This document shows positions 8,530 through 16,870 of a DNA stretch of 64,000 nucleotides, in pieces (position 1 is the first letter of the stretch; every line of letters starts with the position of its first letter). The DNA is from Cohnella sp. CFH 77786 (GTDB lineage Bacteria > Bacillota > Bacilli > Paenibacillales > Paenibacillaceae): assembly GCF_019400745.1 (NCBI RefSeq), contig NZ_WJIB01000005.1, forward strand, positions 186,001-250,000. Reading direction: 5' to 3'. The notes under the pieces are model-generated. The model was not told where the DNA came from. It did no database searches and saw only the letters and a list, made by a program, of their open reading frames with translations. Both the position numbers and the translations under genes were made by a program.

Positions 8530-10833
8530 ATGGCAAAAAGCAGCGTATTGGGATATCCGCGCATCGGCGCGGAGCGGGAGTGGAAGAAGGCGCTCGAAGC
8601 CTTCTGGTCGGGCAAGCTCGAAGAATCGGAGCTTCATGGCCGGCTGCGGGAAATCAGGCTGAATCACCTGATGAAGCAGAAGCAGCGCAACATCGATTGG
8701 ATCGCCGTTAACGATTTCAGTTATTACGACCACATGCTGGACCATGCCGCCATGTTCGGCTTGATTCCCGATCGATTCGCATACGAGGGCGGGCCCGTGC
8801 CGTTATCCGTCTATTACGGGATCGCGCGAGGAACCCGGGATGCGGTCGCCAGCGAAATGACCAAATGGTTTAACACCAACTATCACTACATCGTACCGGA
8901 GTTGCAGGGGATCGAACCGGCGCTGACCGAGAACAAACCGTTGCAGGCGTACCGGGAAGCCAAAGAGAAGCTCGGGATCGAGGGCAAGCCGGTGATCGTC
9001 GGTCCGCTCACTTTCCTGAAGCTGTCCAAAGGGTATGACCGGTCGGAAACCGACGCCTGGCTGGAACGGCTCATTCCCCTCTATGTGCGGATCCTTCAGG
9101 AGCTGGAGCAAGAAGGCGTTCGATGGGTGCAGATCGATGAACCGATCCTGGTCACGAAGGTAAGCGACGTAGACGTGAACAGGCTGAAGGCGATCTACGG
9201 AACGTTTGCCGCTTCGGCACCGAAGCTGAACATCATGCTGCAAACCTACTTCGAATCGGTCGAGCGTTACGGCGATATCGTCGCGCTTCCCGTTCAAGGA
9301 ATCGGGCTCGACTTCGTGCACGGTCTTGGCGGAAATCTGTCAGCGATCAAAGCGCTCGGTTTCCCGCAAGATAAAGTGTTGGGGGCGGGGGTCATCGATG
9401 GCCGGGGGATCTGGAAAGCCCCGCTTCGCGATAAAATCGGACTGCTGGAGGAACTCGCGAATCAAGTCTCGGATGACCGGCTTATCGTGCAAACGTCGTG
9501 CAGTCTGATTCATGTTCCGGTGACCGCCAGCCGGGAGTCCGATTTACCCGCGGAACTGAGGAACGCGCTGGCGTTCGCCGACGAGAAGCTGGATGAGCTC
9601 GCGCTTCTGACAAAGGCCATTTCGCTCGGCGCAGCCGAAGTGGCGGATGAAGTGGTAAAACTCGAAATCGGGCGTCTCGAGTTCGAACGATCCGACGAAC
9701 GCGCACGCGTCGACGTCCGGCAAGCCGTCGAAGCGCTTCGCGGGTCGCGGCCCGAACGGGGAGCTCCTTTCCCGGAACGCCGGCTCGTCCAGCAGGAGAA
9801 ATGGCGATTGCCGCTGTTCCCGACGACGACCATCGGCAGTTTCCCGCAAACCGATGAGGTCCGCAAAGCCCGGAGGCTCTGGCGCAACGGAGAATGGGAC
9901 GATACTCGATATGCGGGATTCATCCGGGGTCAGATCGATACGTGGATCGGGCTGCAAGAGGAGATCGGATTGGACGTTCTCGTACACGGCGAATTCGAGA
10001 GAACCGACATGGTCGAATTTTTCGGCGAGAAGCTTGCAGGCTTCGCTTTCACCGGTCACGGGTGGGTTCAATCGTACGGTTCGCGCTGCGTGAAACCGCC
10101 GATTATTTACGGGGACGTAGCCTTTCGAGGGCCCATGACGGTCGAAGAAACCGCCTATGCGCAGTCTCGAACGAATCGTCCCGTGAAAGGCATGCTCACC
10201 GGTCCGATTACGATCATGAACTGGTCGTTCGTCCGGGACGACCTTCCGCGCGAACAAATCGCGTATCAGTTGGCTTATGCGCTCAGGCAAGAGGTAGAAG
10301 CGCTCGAACGGGCGGGCATCGGCATGATCCAGGTCGACGAGCCCGCGGTCCGCGAAGGACTGCCGCTGAAGGAGGAAGCACACGGGGAATATTTGGACTG
10401 GGCGGTCAAAGCGTTCCGCATAGCGACCTGCACGGTCCGGGATTCCACGCAAATCCATACCCATATGTGCTATTGCGAGTTTCATGACATGATCGATTCG
10501 ATCAAAGCGATGGATGCGGACGTGATTTCGATCGAAGCGTCGAGAAGCCACGGCGAACTGATCCATAGCTTCGAGACGAATACGTATCAATTGGGCATCG
10601 GCTTAGGCGTATACGATATTCACAGTCCGCGCGTTCCGCGCGCGGAAGAGATGACCGGCATGATCGAACGGGCGCTGCGCGTGCTCGATCCGCAGCTCTT
10701 CTGGATCAATCCGGATTGCGGGCTCAAAACCCGGGGGAAGGAAGAGACCGTCGTTTCCTTGCGCAATATGGTGTCTGCGGCCCGGATCGCCCGTTCCCAG
10801 TATGGGGCCCAAACCGGAACAAGCACGAAGTGA
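8530..10833 (+). CDS. metE: Cobalamin-independent methionine synthase
   Basis: Transfers the methyl group of 5-methyltetrahydropteroyltri-L-glutamate to homocysteine, the last step of methionine synthesis, in the cytoplasm. The 767-residue length is typical. It opens with the conserved LGYPRIGAEREWKKALE. The C-terminal half carries the zinc/homocysteine ligands His645 and Cys647 (HMCYCEF) and Cys730 (NPDCGLKTRG), matching the E. coli pattern. FPTTTIGSFPQT marks the start of the second barrel. The start ATG 8530 follows AAGAGGAG at good spacing. It lies directly downstream of a MetR/MtaR-like regulator and ends at a hairpin shared with a convergent ArsR gene. Confidence 0.97.
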   Translation: MAKSSVLGYPRIGAEREWKKALEAFWSGKLEESELHGRLREIRLNHLMKQKQRNIDWIAVNDFSYYDHMLDHAAMFGLIPDRFAYEGGPVPLSVYYGIARGTRDAVASEMTKWFNTNYHYIVPELQGIEPALTENKPLQAYREAKEKLGIEGKPVIVGPLTFLKLSKGYDRSETDAWLERLIPLYVRILQELEQEGVRWVQIDEPILVTKVSDVDVNRLKAIYGTFAASAPKLNIMLQTYFESVERYGDIVALPVQGIGLDFVHGLGGNLSAIKALGFPQDKVLGAGVIDGRGIWKAPLRDKIGLLEELANQVSDDRLIVQTSCSLIHVPVTASRESDLPAELRNALAFADEKLDELALLTKAISLGAAEVADEVVKLEIGRLEFERSDERARVDVRQAVEALRGSRPERGAPFPERRLVQQEKWRLPLFPTTTIGSFPQTDEVRKARRLWRNGEWDDTRYAGFIRGQIDTWIGLQEEIGLDVLVHGEFERTDMVEFFGEKLAGFAFTGHGWVQSYGSRCVKPPIIYGDVAFRGPMTVEETAYAQSRTNRPVKGMLTGPITIMNWSFVRDDLPREQIAYQLAYALRQEVEALERAGIGMIQVDEPAVREGLPLKEEAHGEYLDWAVKAFRIATCTVRDSTQIHTHMCYCEFHDMIDSIKAMDADVISIEASRSHGELIHSFETNTYQLGIGLGVYDIHSPRVPRAEEMTGMIERALRVLDPQLFWINPDCGLKTRGKEETVVSLRNMVSAARIARSQYGAQTGTSTK

Positions 10834-10857
10834 GTCGGCAACCCGACGAGAAATCGG

Positions 10858-10893
10858 AAAGAGCAGCGGAGAAGAATCCGTTGCTCTTTCTGT
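10858..10893. terminator. Terminator between metE and the ArsR gene
   Basis: AAAGAGCAGCGGA (10858-10870) pairs with TCCGTTGCTCTTT (10877-10889), one G-T wobble, 6-base loop. A- and T-rich flanks suit both convergent genes. Confidence 0.85.
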
Positions 10894-10910
10894 TCGTGGA
10901 GCACGATCCG

Positions 10911-11237
10911 TCATTCCGGGATCGGCGAGCCGGATGCTTCGTAGGCGGCCAGCACCGACTGGAGCAGACCCGGGAAACGTTCCTCGAGGTCTTCCGCCCG
11001 AACGGACACGAACCGCTGCGTCCCTTGCGTCCGCACCCGGACGATGCCCGCTTCCCTTAACGTTCGCACATGGTGGGTTACGGTCGATTTCACGACGGGA
11101 ACCTCGATGAAACCGCAGGTACACTCGCCGGATTTGTAAATCTCGTATAGGATGAATAATCGGATGGGATCGCTCAGGGCATAGAGGACGGAGGACAGCT
11201 GGATATCGGCTTTGTCCGGATGGTGCAAAATTTTCAT
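10911..11237 (-). CDS. ArsR-family winged-helix regulator
   Basis: A 108-residue ArsR/SmtB-type regulator. The winged-helix core reads LSSVLYALSDPIRLFILYEIYKSGECTCG, then VVKSTVTHHVRTLREAGIVRVRTQG as recognition helix and wing. Only one cysteine pair (ECTCG) is present and it lies in the loop before the recognition helix, so metal sensing is not obvious. The start is the ATG at 11237, seven bases after AGGGGA; a TTG six bases upstream is less well placed. It is divergent from an MFS exporter across a 350-base AT-rich region, the usual layout for a repressor of its neighbouring efflux gene. Confidence 0.88.
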   Translation of the reverse strand: MKILHHPDKADIQLSSVLYALSDPIRLFILYEIYKSGECTCGFIEVPVVKSTVTHHVRTLREAGIVRVRTQGTQRFVSVRAEDLEERFPGLLQSVLAAYEASGSPIPE

Positions 11238-11590
11238 CGGCAAATCCCCTTGGTCTGTATTCGTCGAATGGCAACTAAGAGCCCAAATACCGTTACTCTC
11301 CTTCGTATTCCGCTAAATCCGAAAAAGTAAAGGTAATCATACAGTTCGTATTAATGATTTCGCTGAGAATCTTATGTTTTTAGCATAACTAACGGTATGT
11401 GCGATGAATGATGAAGCCAAATGGCGGTTCGAGCTCTTGACAGCTGCAACGTACGCGCTCATTGCGAAGCTGGTTGCTGCGATTATTTTGTTGGAACCAA
11501 TTGCATTTTATCATAACGGGTGCTATATTTCTATTGTTCGATGATAATAAAACAATGAAATTATTGGAACCGTGAAAGGCGGTGTTTCCC
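11238..11590. promoter_or_regulatory. Divergent regulatory region, ArsR gene / MFS exporter
   Basis: About 350 AT-rich bases without a gene. The best plus-strand promoter is TTGCAT (11501-11506), 17 bases, TATATT (11524-11529). TTGGAACC occurs at 11491 and again at 11564, flanking that promoter as a direct repeat. I see no riboswitch. Confidence 0.55.
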
Positions 11591-12958
11591 TTGTCAACGT
11601 CAGCCCCCGCGGCATCCGCGCGCGGCGCCGAGCCTGCTTCGATCCGGGAAGGTCTCGTGACCGTACTGCTGGGATTGTCGATGGTATTGGTGATCATGAA
11701 TACGATGATGTTCAACTTGGCTTTGCCGAGCGTCGCCCGGGATTTCGGCTTGTCCGCTTCCTCGACGTCCTGGATCGTAACGGGGTATTCCATCGTGTTC
11801 GCGATTTCTTCCATCACGTTCAGCCGATTATCCGATTTCGTTCCGATACGCCGCCTGATCGTCATCGCGCTTCTCTCGCTCAGCTTGGCCGCCATTGCCG
11901 GGCTGTTCAGCTACAGCTTCCTGCATCTCCTGGTCGTCCGCCTCGTGCAAGCATCGGGAGCAGGGGCCATTCCGGCACTCTCCTTGGTCTTGATTAGCCG
12001 TTACATTCCGCTTGAACGCCGCGGCAAAGCGATGGCCATGATCATGTCGGCCGCATCTCTCGGACTCGGGCTTGGCCCGGTAGCGGGGGGAGCGATCGTC
12101 GAATATTTGGGCTGGCATCACCTGTTCGAGGTGACCGCGGCAACGCTTCTGCTCGTGCCGGTTTTCGCAGCGCTGCTGCCGGCAGAGAAACCCGCCAAAG
12201 GCTCTTTCGATGCGTTGGGGGCGTTCCTGGTCGGCGTCGGGACGACCGGATTGCTGCTGTTCCTGACGAGCCGTTCCGTCATTGCGCTGGCCGCGGGCCT
12301 GCTCGGACTCGTCCTGTTCGTCTTCCGCGTCCGGACGGCCCGCGATCCCTTCGTCCAGCCGCGGCTGTTCGGAAACCGTTCCTATCTCTTGCTAAGCGCC
12401 GTCGGGATCGCCGCTTACCTATGCAGCTTCGCGACGCTGTTCCTGATGCCGCAAATCCTGGTGAATCTGTACGGCTTAAGCGCGATTTCTTCCGGTCTCG
12501 TCATTTTCCCGGGTTCCTTGCTCGCGCTATTCCTGTCGCGCCAAGTCGGCAAAATCATCGACGCTCGAGGCAACGCGGCGATTATTCGCTATATCCCCCT
12601 GCTTGTACTGGCATCCGTCGTGCTGTTCGCCTTGTTCGCCGGAACTTCATACATCGCCATCCTGTTGATCTATATGCTTCTGAGCACGGGCTTTACGTTC
12701 CTGACGAGCAGCATTTCGAACGAAATGTCCCGCATCCTGCAGCCCTCGCAGATCGGCTCCGGCATGGGTCTGTTCCAGCTGCTGCAATTTTTCAGCGGGG
12801 CATTCAGCGTCGCGGCGACGGCGAGCGCGCTGACCTGGCAGAAGGAGCTTTCCCCGCAGGCCGCCTACAGCAACATCTACTGGGCTATGGCCATCGTCGT
12901 TCTCGCCTCGATCGCCTGCGCTTACCTGTATGGAAGGCGAGCCCGACAGATTGCCTGA
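11591..12958 (+). CDS. MFS drug:H+ antiporter, 14-helix DHA2/TetL type
   Basis: About 455 residues with roughly 14 hydrophobic segments. Features fit the 14-TMS drug exporters: MNTMMFNLALPSVARDFG in helix 1, the loop RLSDFVPIRR after helix 2, and a helix-5 antiporter-like motif GLGLGPVAGGAIVEYLGW. It should export a hydrophobic or cationic compound in exchange for protons across the cytoplasmic membrane. The start is uncertain: TTG 11591 suits the GAAAGGCGG site best, with GTG 11582 as the alternative. It is divergent from an ArsR regulator and ends at a very strong terminator. A link to the peptide/E1 genes 600 bases downstream is possible but unproven. Confidence 0.85.
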   Translation: MSTSAPAASARGAEPASIREGLVTVLLGLSMVLVIMNTMMFNLALPSVARDFGLSASSTSWIVTGYSIVFAISSITFSRLSDFVPIRRLIVIALLSLSLAAIAGLFSYSFLHLLVVRLVQASGAGAIPALSLVLISRYIPLERRGKAMAMIMSAASLGLGLGPVAGGAIVEYLGWHHLFEVTAATLLLVPVFAALLPAEKPAKGSFDALGAFLVGVGTTGLLLFLTSRSVIALAAGLLGLVLFVFRVRTARDPFVQPRLFGNRSYLLLSAVGIAAYLCSFATLFLMPQILVNLYGLSAISSGLVIFPGSLLALFLSRQVGKIIDARGNAAIIRYIPLLVLASVVLFALFAGTSYIAILLIYMLLSTGFTFLTSSISNEMSRILQPSQIGSGMGLFQLLQFFSGAFSVAATASALTWQKELSPQAAYSNIYWAMAIVVLASIACAYLYGRRARQIA

Positions 12959-12985
12959 CGCCATGACATCTTCATCGCCAAACGG

Positions 12986-13025
12986 AAACGGGACTTCAAC
13001 CCTCGGTTGAAGTCCCGTTTTTGTC
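12986..13025. terminator. Strong bidirectional terminator, MFS gene / ymaF
   Basis: A perfect 16-bp stem, AAACGGGACTTCAACC (12986-13001) with its complement (13005-13020), a 3-base loop and T-rich tail. Confidence 0.95.
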
Positions 13026-13044
13026 TTTCGCACGGACCACCGTT

Positions 13045-13380
13045 TCACTTGCTTCCCGGTGCCGGCATATCCACGCCTTGGACCCGATGCCGATGTCCGT
13101 CGTCCGTCGTGGTGTAGAAGTCGTAATAGTGGACGTGCATGCCGTTCCCGACGGGAATCGCCGGACCGGAGTAGGCTTTGTACGCGTGCTTGTGTCCGTC
13201 CTCGAACAAGACGTAGCCTTCGGTGTAGTGAATATGGCTGCCGTCCGGCGTCGGGATGGGAGGGGACGTGACGTCCAGACATTGATGGACGTGACCGTCC
13301 GCCACGGAAGTGTAGTCGACGGACCCGTGATTGTGTTCGGGGACGAACCCGGAAACGAACGCGTCTTTCGAAACCGACAT
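13045..13380 (-). CDS. ymaF: YmaF-family histidine-rich protein
   Basis: A 111-residue YmaF-family protein of unknown function. Its mark is a series of spaced His-x-His pairs: EHNHGS, GHVHQC, SHIHY, GHKHAY, MHVHYY and GHRHRV. These repeat about every 20 residues and suggest a metal-binding beta repeat. There is no signal peptide or membrane segment. The start chosen is ATG 13380 (MSVSKDAF) after AGGTG; an upstream start at 13431 would add 17 residues unlike the family. It is convergent with the MFS gene and divergent from the peptide/E1 genes. Confidence 0.85.
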   Translation of the reverse strand: MSVSKDAFVSGFVPEHNHGSVDYTSVADGHVHQCLDVTSPPIPTPDGSHIHYTEGYVLFEDGHKHAYKAYSGPAIPVGNGMHVHYYDFYTTTDDGHRHRVQGVDMPAPGSK

Positions 13381-13474
13381 GATCAGCACCTGCCTAGCGT
13401 TTTTTACGTTCAATATATTCCGTCTGCCCATTCCTGGTTACCGGGTTCCGCGACATTGTCAGATAAGTTAAATC

Positions 13475-13501
13475 GTGACAGTCATGGATGACCGGGGTCA
13501 C
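13475..13501. promoter_or_regulatory. Nested palindromes upstream of the peptide gene
   Basis: GTCATGGATGAC (13481-13492) is a perfect 5-2-5 palindrome enclosed by GTGAC (13475-13479) and GTCAC (13497-13501). It lies 63-89 bases before the 20-codon peptide gene and is a candidate operator. Confidence 0.35.
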
Positions 13502-13563
13502 TACCGGATATGACTCCTTAAATGTTTAAAATAAGAAATCCGGTGCAAGCGGAGGTGAGCAGG

Positions 13564-13626
13564 GTGAAAAAGGTGCAAATCAAAGCGGTGGAAACGATTA
13601 TCTGGGGCATGCGCGTCGCAAACTGA
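13564..13626 (+). CDS. Candidate microcin-C-like precursor peptide (20 aa, ends in Asn)
   Basis: A GTG-initiated 20-codon frame with an excellent ribosome site, GGAGGTGA (13551-13558), five bases before the start. The peptide begins MKKVQIK and ends GMRVAN. Known MccA precursors are tiny, are not cleaved before modification and end in Asn, the residue that MccB converts to an N-P linked nucleotide. E. coli MccA is MRTGNAN, and the Bacillus amyloliquefaciens version is about 20 residues with a basic N-terminus. The stop is 39 bases before an MccB-like E1 enzyme with an N-terminal peptide-binding domain. The gene is seen directly; its role is inferred from size, C-terminal Asn and neighbour. 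A plain leader peptide controlling the downstream gene is the main alternative. Confidence 0.6.
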   Translation: MKKVQIKAVETIIWGMRVAN

Positions 13627-13665
13627 TCATGAAGCTCGCGACTGAGACTTGGGAGGCGGAGAGGG

Positions 13666-14784
13666 TTGAACGGATCCGGGGTCAGGCCGGTTTTCAAAGG
13701 ATTGTTCTTTGTGAGAAGCCTGCCAGGCGGTATGCTGCGAATCGGCGAAGCCTCACCGAACCGGGCGGTCGAAATCGCGGACGAGGACGGATGGGTCGAA
13801 CGTCTGATCCGGCTGATGGACGGAACCCGGACCGTTGAACGATTGTGGCGGGATCTTGCCGCAGCCGCTCCGTCGCTCACGATCGAGGATGTCTCGGAGA
13901 TCGTCGCGGAGTTGGACCGCCTGGGCTATGTGGACGATCAAGGGTTGCGGGACGAATGCGGGCTTGGACCGGATGAGCTTGAACGTTTCCGCGCGAACGT
14001 GAATTACTTTTCCTATTATTCCAGCATGGGTTCCGGACCATGGGGCATGCAGGAACGGCTCCGCGGCGCGGAGGTCACGGTGATCGGAGCGGGAGCGCTT
14101 GGCTGCGGCGTGCTGCTCAATCTAGCGGGACTCGGCGTTACCGACCTTCGGATCGTAGATTTCGACGTCGTGGAGTTAAGCAACTTAAACCGTCAAATGC
14201 TGTATGCGGAGAAAGACATCGGGCGACGTAAAATCGATGTCGCGTCCGAATTTCTTGCGCGGTTCCATTTTCGTTCCAATCCGGAGCTTGTCGATATGGA
14301 GATAACTTCCGCCGCCGACGCGAAGAAGGCGATTTCCGGCAGCGATCTTGTCGTGCTCGCCGCGGATCAACCGTATTGGTTGCTGGAGAGGTGGGTGAAC
14401 CAAGCCTGCTCCGAGGCCGGCATTCCGTTTATCGCCGGAGGAATGAACCTCTGCGAAGGCCAAGTTTACGCCGTCGTTCCGGGACGTACGGGATGCGCGG
14501 CTTGCATCGACCTCCAATACGGCCAGGACCACGCGGAACATGCCGCTTTTCTATCGGATTTCCGGGATTCGGACTTCCGGATGCCCAGCGCCTCGATCGC
14601 TCCGAACTATATGGTGCTGGCCGGCATCGTAGGCGGCGAAATCGCCCGTTGGTTCACGGGGACCGCGGAAATGCGCTCGGCAGGCCGAGTGCTGGCCATG
14701 AACTTCGACACCTACGCGCTGGAAACGAGAATCGACTTTGCCCGCCGGATTCCAGAATGTCCCGTCTGCAAAGATGTTTATTGA
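13666..14784 (+). CDS. MccB-like E1/ThiF adenylating enzyme with N-terminal peptide-binding domain
   Basis: A 372-residue E1-superfamily protein. Residues about 10-92 look like a PqqD-type winged-helix RiPP recognition element, which in MccB clamps the precursor peptide. The E1 domain has the nucleotide loop GAGALGCG (141-148), DFDVVELSNLNRQ (165-177) with the Asp and Arg that bind ATP, and two zinc-type CxxC pairs (Cys277/280 and Cys365/368). MccB enzymes use two ATP to turn the C-terminal Asn of a small peptide into a nucleotidyl-succinimide product. The start is TTG 13666, nine bases after GGGAGG. It follows a 20-codon gene ending in Asn and ends at a strong terminator. No MccE/MccF-type immunity gene is adjacent. 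Other ThiF-type RiPP enzymes (PaaA-like) are an alternative. Confidence 0.8.
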   Translation: MNGSGVRPVFKGLFFVRSLPGGMLRIGEASPNRAVEIADEDGWVERLIRLMDGTRTVERLWRDLAAAAPSLTIEDVSEIVAELDRLGYVDDQGLRDECGLGPDELERFRANVNYFSYYSSMGSGPWGMQERLRGAEVTVIGAGALGCGVLLNLAGLGVTDLRIVDFDVVELSNLNRQMLYAEKDIGRRKIDVASEFLARFHFRSNPELVDMEITSAADAKKAISGSDLVVLAADQPYWLLERWVNQACSEAGIPFIAGGMNLCEGQVYAVVPGRTGCAACIDLQYGQDHAEHAAFLSDFRDSDFRMPSASIAPNYMVLAGIVGGEIARWFTGTAEMRSAGRVLAMNFDTYALETRIDFARRIPECPVCKDVY

Positions 14785-14797
14785 TGTTAGATAATGG

Positions 14798-14832
14798 AAC
14801 CGTTTCGCGACAGGTGCGAAACGGTTTTTTGT
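14798..14832 (+). terminator. Terminator after the E1 enzyme gene
   Basis: AACCGTTTCGC (14798-14808) pairs with GCGAAACGGTT (14816-14826), 7-base loop, followed by a T-run. Confidence 0.95.
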
Positions 14833-14848
14833 GTTTTTGCAAATCGAT

Positions 14849-15721
14849 TCATGATCCTCGTCTTCTCCATCCAAACACGCGTACATGTACAATCCCTTTG
14901 GCCAACCAATGGGCGAGCACGTAAAGAAAAATAAAGAGAATGAGTAAGGGCTTGAATAAAAACCAGGCGACGATCCATGAAATAAATAGCTGCCACGGTT
15001 TCATTCTGCGCAAAGCTATCGTTGGCCAAAGAAAGATTCGAAACACTATCTGATTATGCTGCAGCGCTTCCAGGTACTCGTTTTGAAACTGTCTGCTTTC
15101 GGGGTTGAGTCGAACCGCGCTTCGCATATACGATTCTTGCAAATCGAAATCTCCGCGTTGACCAGCCGCCCAAGCCAAATATAAAAGGGTGTAGGGGGCT
15201 TCGGCGCCGTATCCGATTGCCTGGCGATCCAACCGTCTGGATTCCCCGATATTCCCTAGTAGCGCTTCCGTATAGCTGAGAGCTGCCAAGTACAGCGGAG
15301 TTTCCGGTTTCATTTCCAGTGCTTTCAGCAGTTGCTCCTTGGCCTCATGGAATCTCTTTTTCCCGTTCAAACGATTCGCTTTCAGAAAATAATACTGGGT
15401 TTCATACGGGTCGATCCGCAAGGCTTCCTGCAGCGCCTCGTTGAATTCTTTTTCCTTATTCGTCTCATAATACACGCCGACCCTTACAAACCATGCCAAT
15501 TCATGCTCCGGAGAACGCTTAAGCGCCTCGCCCGCCCAATGCAACGCCTTCTCATATTCATCCATTAACGAATGGATACGGGCGATAAGGGCATAAGCAT
15601 CCGCGTCTTCGGGATCGTTCCTTAAGATCCGATCGGCTGCCTTAAGCGCTTCTTTATACCGCTTCCATTCCATGAGCTGGTGAACCTCGGTATAGACTGG
15701 CTTCACCGCTTTCTTTTCCAT
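14849..15721 (-). CDS. TPR-repeat protein with C-terminal membrane anchor
   Basis: A 290-residue protein. Residues about 5-220 form six or seven tetratricopeptide repeats, with typical signatures such as YKEALKAADRILRNDPEDADAYALIARIH and KALHWAGEALKRSPEHELAW. A strongly hydrophobic hairpin near residues 240-275 (WQLFISWIVAWFLFKPLLILFIFLYVLAHWL) should insert in the membrane, leaving the repeats in the cytoplasm. The gene is 30 bases downstream of an AAA ATPase on the same strand, so it likely provides a membrane-bound adaptor or substrate receptor for that ATPase. The precise role is unknown. Confidence 0.8.
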   Translation of the reverse strand: MEKKAVKPVYTEVHQLMEWKRYKEALKAADRILRNDPEDADAYALIARIHSLMDEYEKALHWAGEALKRSPEHELAWFVRVGVYYETNKEKEFNEALQEALRIDPYETQYYFLKANRLNGKKRFHEAKEQLLKALEMKPETPLYLAALSYTEALLGNIGESRRLDRQAIGYGAEAPYTLLYLAWAAGQRGDFDLQESYMRSAVRLNPESRQFQNEYLEALQHNQIVFRIFLWPTIALRRMKPWQLFISWIVAWFLFKPLLILFIFLYVLAHWLAKGIVHVRVFGWRRRGS

Positions 15722-15751
15722 TGCCGAAGCCCCCTCCGCGCCGGTTTCCGT

Positions 15752-16708
15752 CTATTTGATGCCATGCTGCTTGGCGTATTCCAGAACGATTTGATAATCC
15801 CGGTTCACGTCGCTGAAGGTCGCGTAATTTTTGGCCGTCGAAAACCACTCCAGCGTCGTCGGTTTGCGGGACTTTAACGACTTCTTCAGGTCCTCTTGTG
15901 TAATCGGTTGAATGTCCCCCGTCTCAAACGTACGCTCCATCGCGGATTCCACGGCATCTTTCACCACCTGCTCGAGATCCGCCCCGGAGAAGTGCCTCGT
16001 TTCTGCAGCAATTCTTGTTAAATTCAGTGAATCCGTCGGTTTGCCGGACAATTTCAATTCGAGAATCTTCTGACGTTCGGCTTCACCAGGAGGCGGAACG
16101 AACACCAAATGGTTAAATCGTCCCGGACGGCGAAGAGCCGAGTCCAGATACCACGGCGTATTCGTTGCACCGATCACAAAAACTTGGTTGTTATGGGTTT
16201 GCAAGCCGTCCAGCTCCATCAGAAGCTGGTTGACGAGCATCCGGTCATGGTGCTGCCGCATCTGATGACGGCTGCCGCCCATCGCATCGAGTTCGTCGAT
16301 GAAGATCACGCAAGGCTTGTTTTCCCGCGCCTTCTCGAAAATATCATGAAGATTGTGCTCGCTTTGCCCTACATACATGGAGAGAATCGCTTGTAGCTCT
16401 ATATGCATGAAGTTCGCTTCGATTTCACCCGCAACCGCCCGAGCTAAAAACGTCTTCCCGCAGCCCGGCGGTCCGTACAGCAGCAAACTGCCTCCAGCCT
16501 CCTTGCCGTATGCGGCAAACACCTCCGGCTGTTTAAGGGGAAGTATGAAATTCATTCTGATTTTCTTTTTTACGTCATCCAGTCCGCCTACATCGGCAAA
16601 CGTTTCCTTCGGTTTATCAGACTCTATCAGCGATTGATCGTCTTTGCTGAATTGAATGAGTTTTAGGTTTTTCCTCCTGCGTTCGGCGAGCTCGTCATGG
16701 TCGGACAT
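15752..16708 (-). CDS. AAA ATPase of the p97/Vps4-like group
   Basis: A 318-residue single-domain AAA ATPase. TFADVGGLDDVKKKIRMNFILPL is the classical lead-in of p97/FtsH/Vps4-type modules. Walker A is GPPGCGKT (79-86), the pore loop is SMYVGQSE (about 110-117), and Walker B is VIFIDE (134-139). The second region of homology is VIGATNTPWYLDSALRRPGRFN with its arginine fingers. No protease or membrane domain is attached, so it likely remodels proteins as a hexamer. It is transcribed with the TPR membrane protein downstream. The start ATG at 16708 precedes MSDHDELAERRR. A 12-bp palindrome (ACTAG-AA-CTAGT, 16731-16742) lies in its promoter region. Confidence 0.9.
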   Translation of the reverse strand: MSDHDELAERRRKNLKLIQFSKDDQSLIESDKPKETFADVGGLDDVKKKIRMNFILPLKQPEVFAAYGKEAGGSLLLYGPPGCGKTFLARAVAGEIEANFMHIELQAILSMYVGQSEHNLHDIFEKARENKPCVIFIDELDAMGGSRHQMRQHHDRMLVNQLLMELDGLQTHNNQVFVIGATNTPWYLDSALRRPGRFNHLVFVPPPGEAERQKILELKLSGKPTDSLNLTRIAAETRHFSGADLEQVVKDAVESAMERTFETGDIQPITQEDLKKSLKSRKPTTLEWFSTAKNYATFSDVNRDYQIVLEYAKQHGIK

Positions 16709-16870
16709 CGGTTATCTCTCCCCTATGCGTACTAGAACTAGTTTACCATATTCCAAAATGCGGGAGAGGGGGCATTTTTTATAATTGGAAAAGAATGGGG
16801 AGGAAAATGGCGATAGATGTCGAATTACGCAATGTGAAATTTCGATACCGGGGTAGGGAGTGTCGTTTCT

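Noticed and set aside
11591..12958. MFS protein as the dedicated exporter of the microcin-like peptide
   Set aside because: A very strong terminator and the oppositely oriented ymaF separate them, and it has its own ArsR regulator; kept only as a speculation.
13629..13838. A second small peptide gene after the Asn-ending peptide
   Set aside because: It has no ribosome site at its ATG, overlaps the E1 gene in another frame and shows only shadow-type composition.
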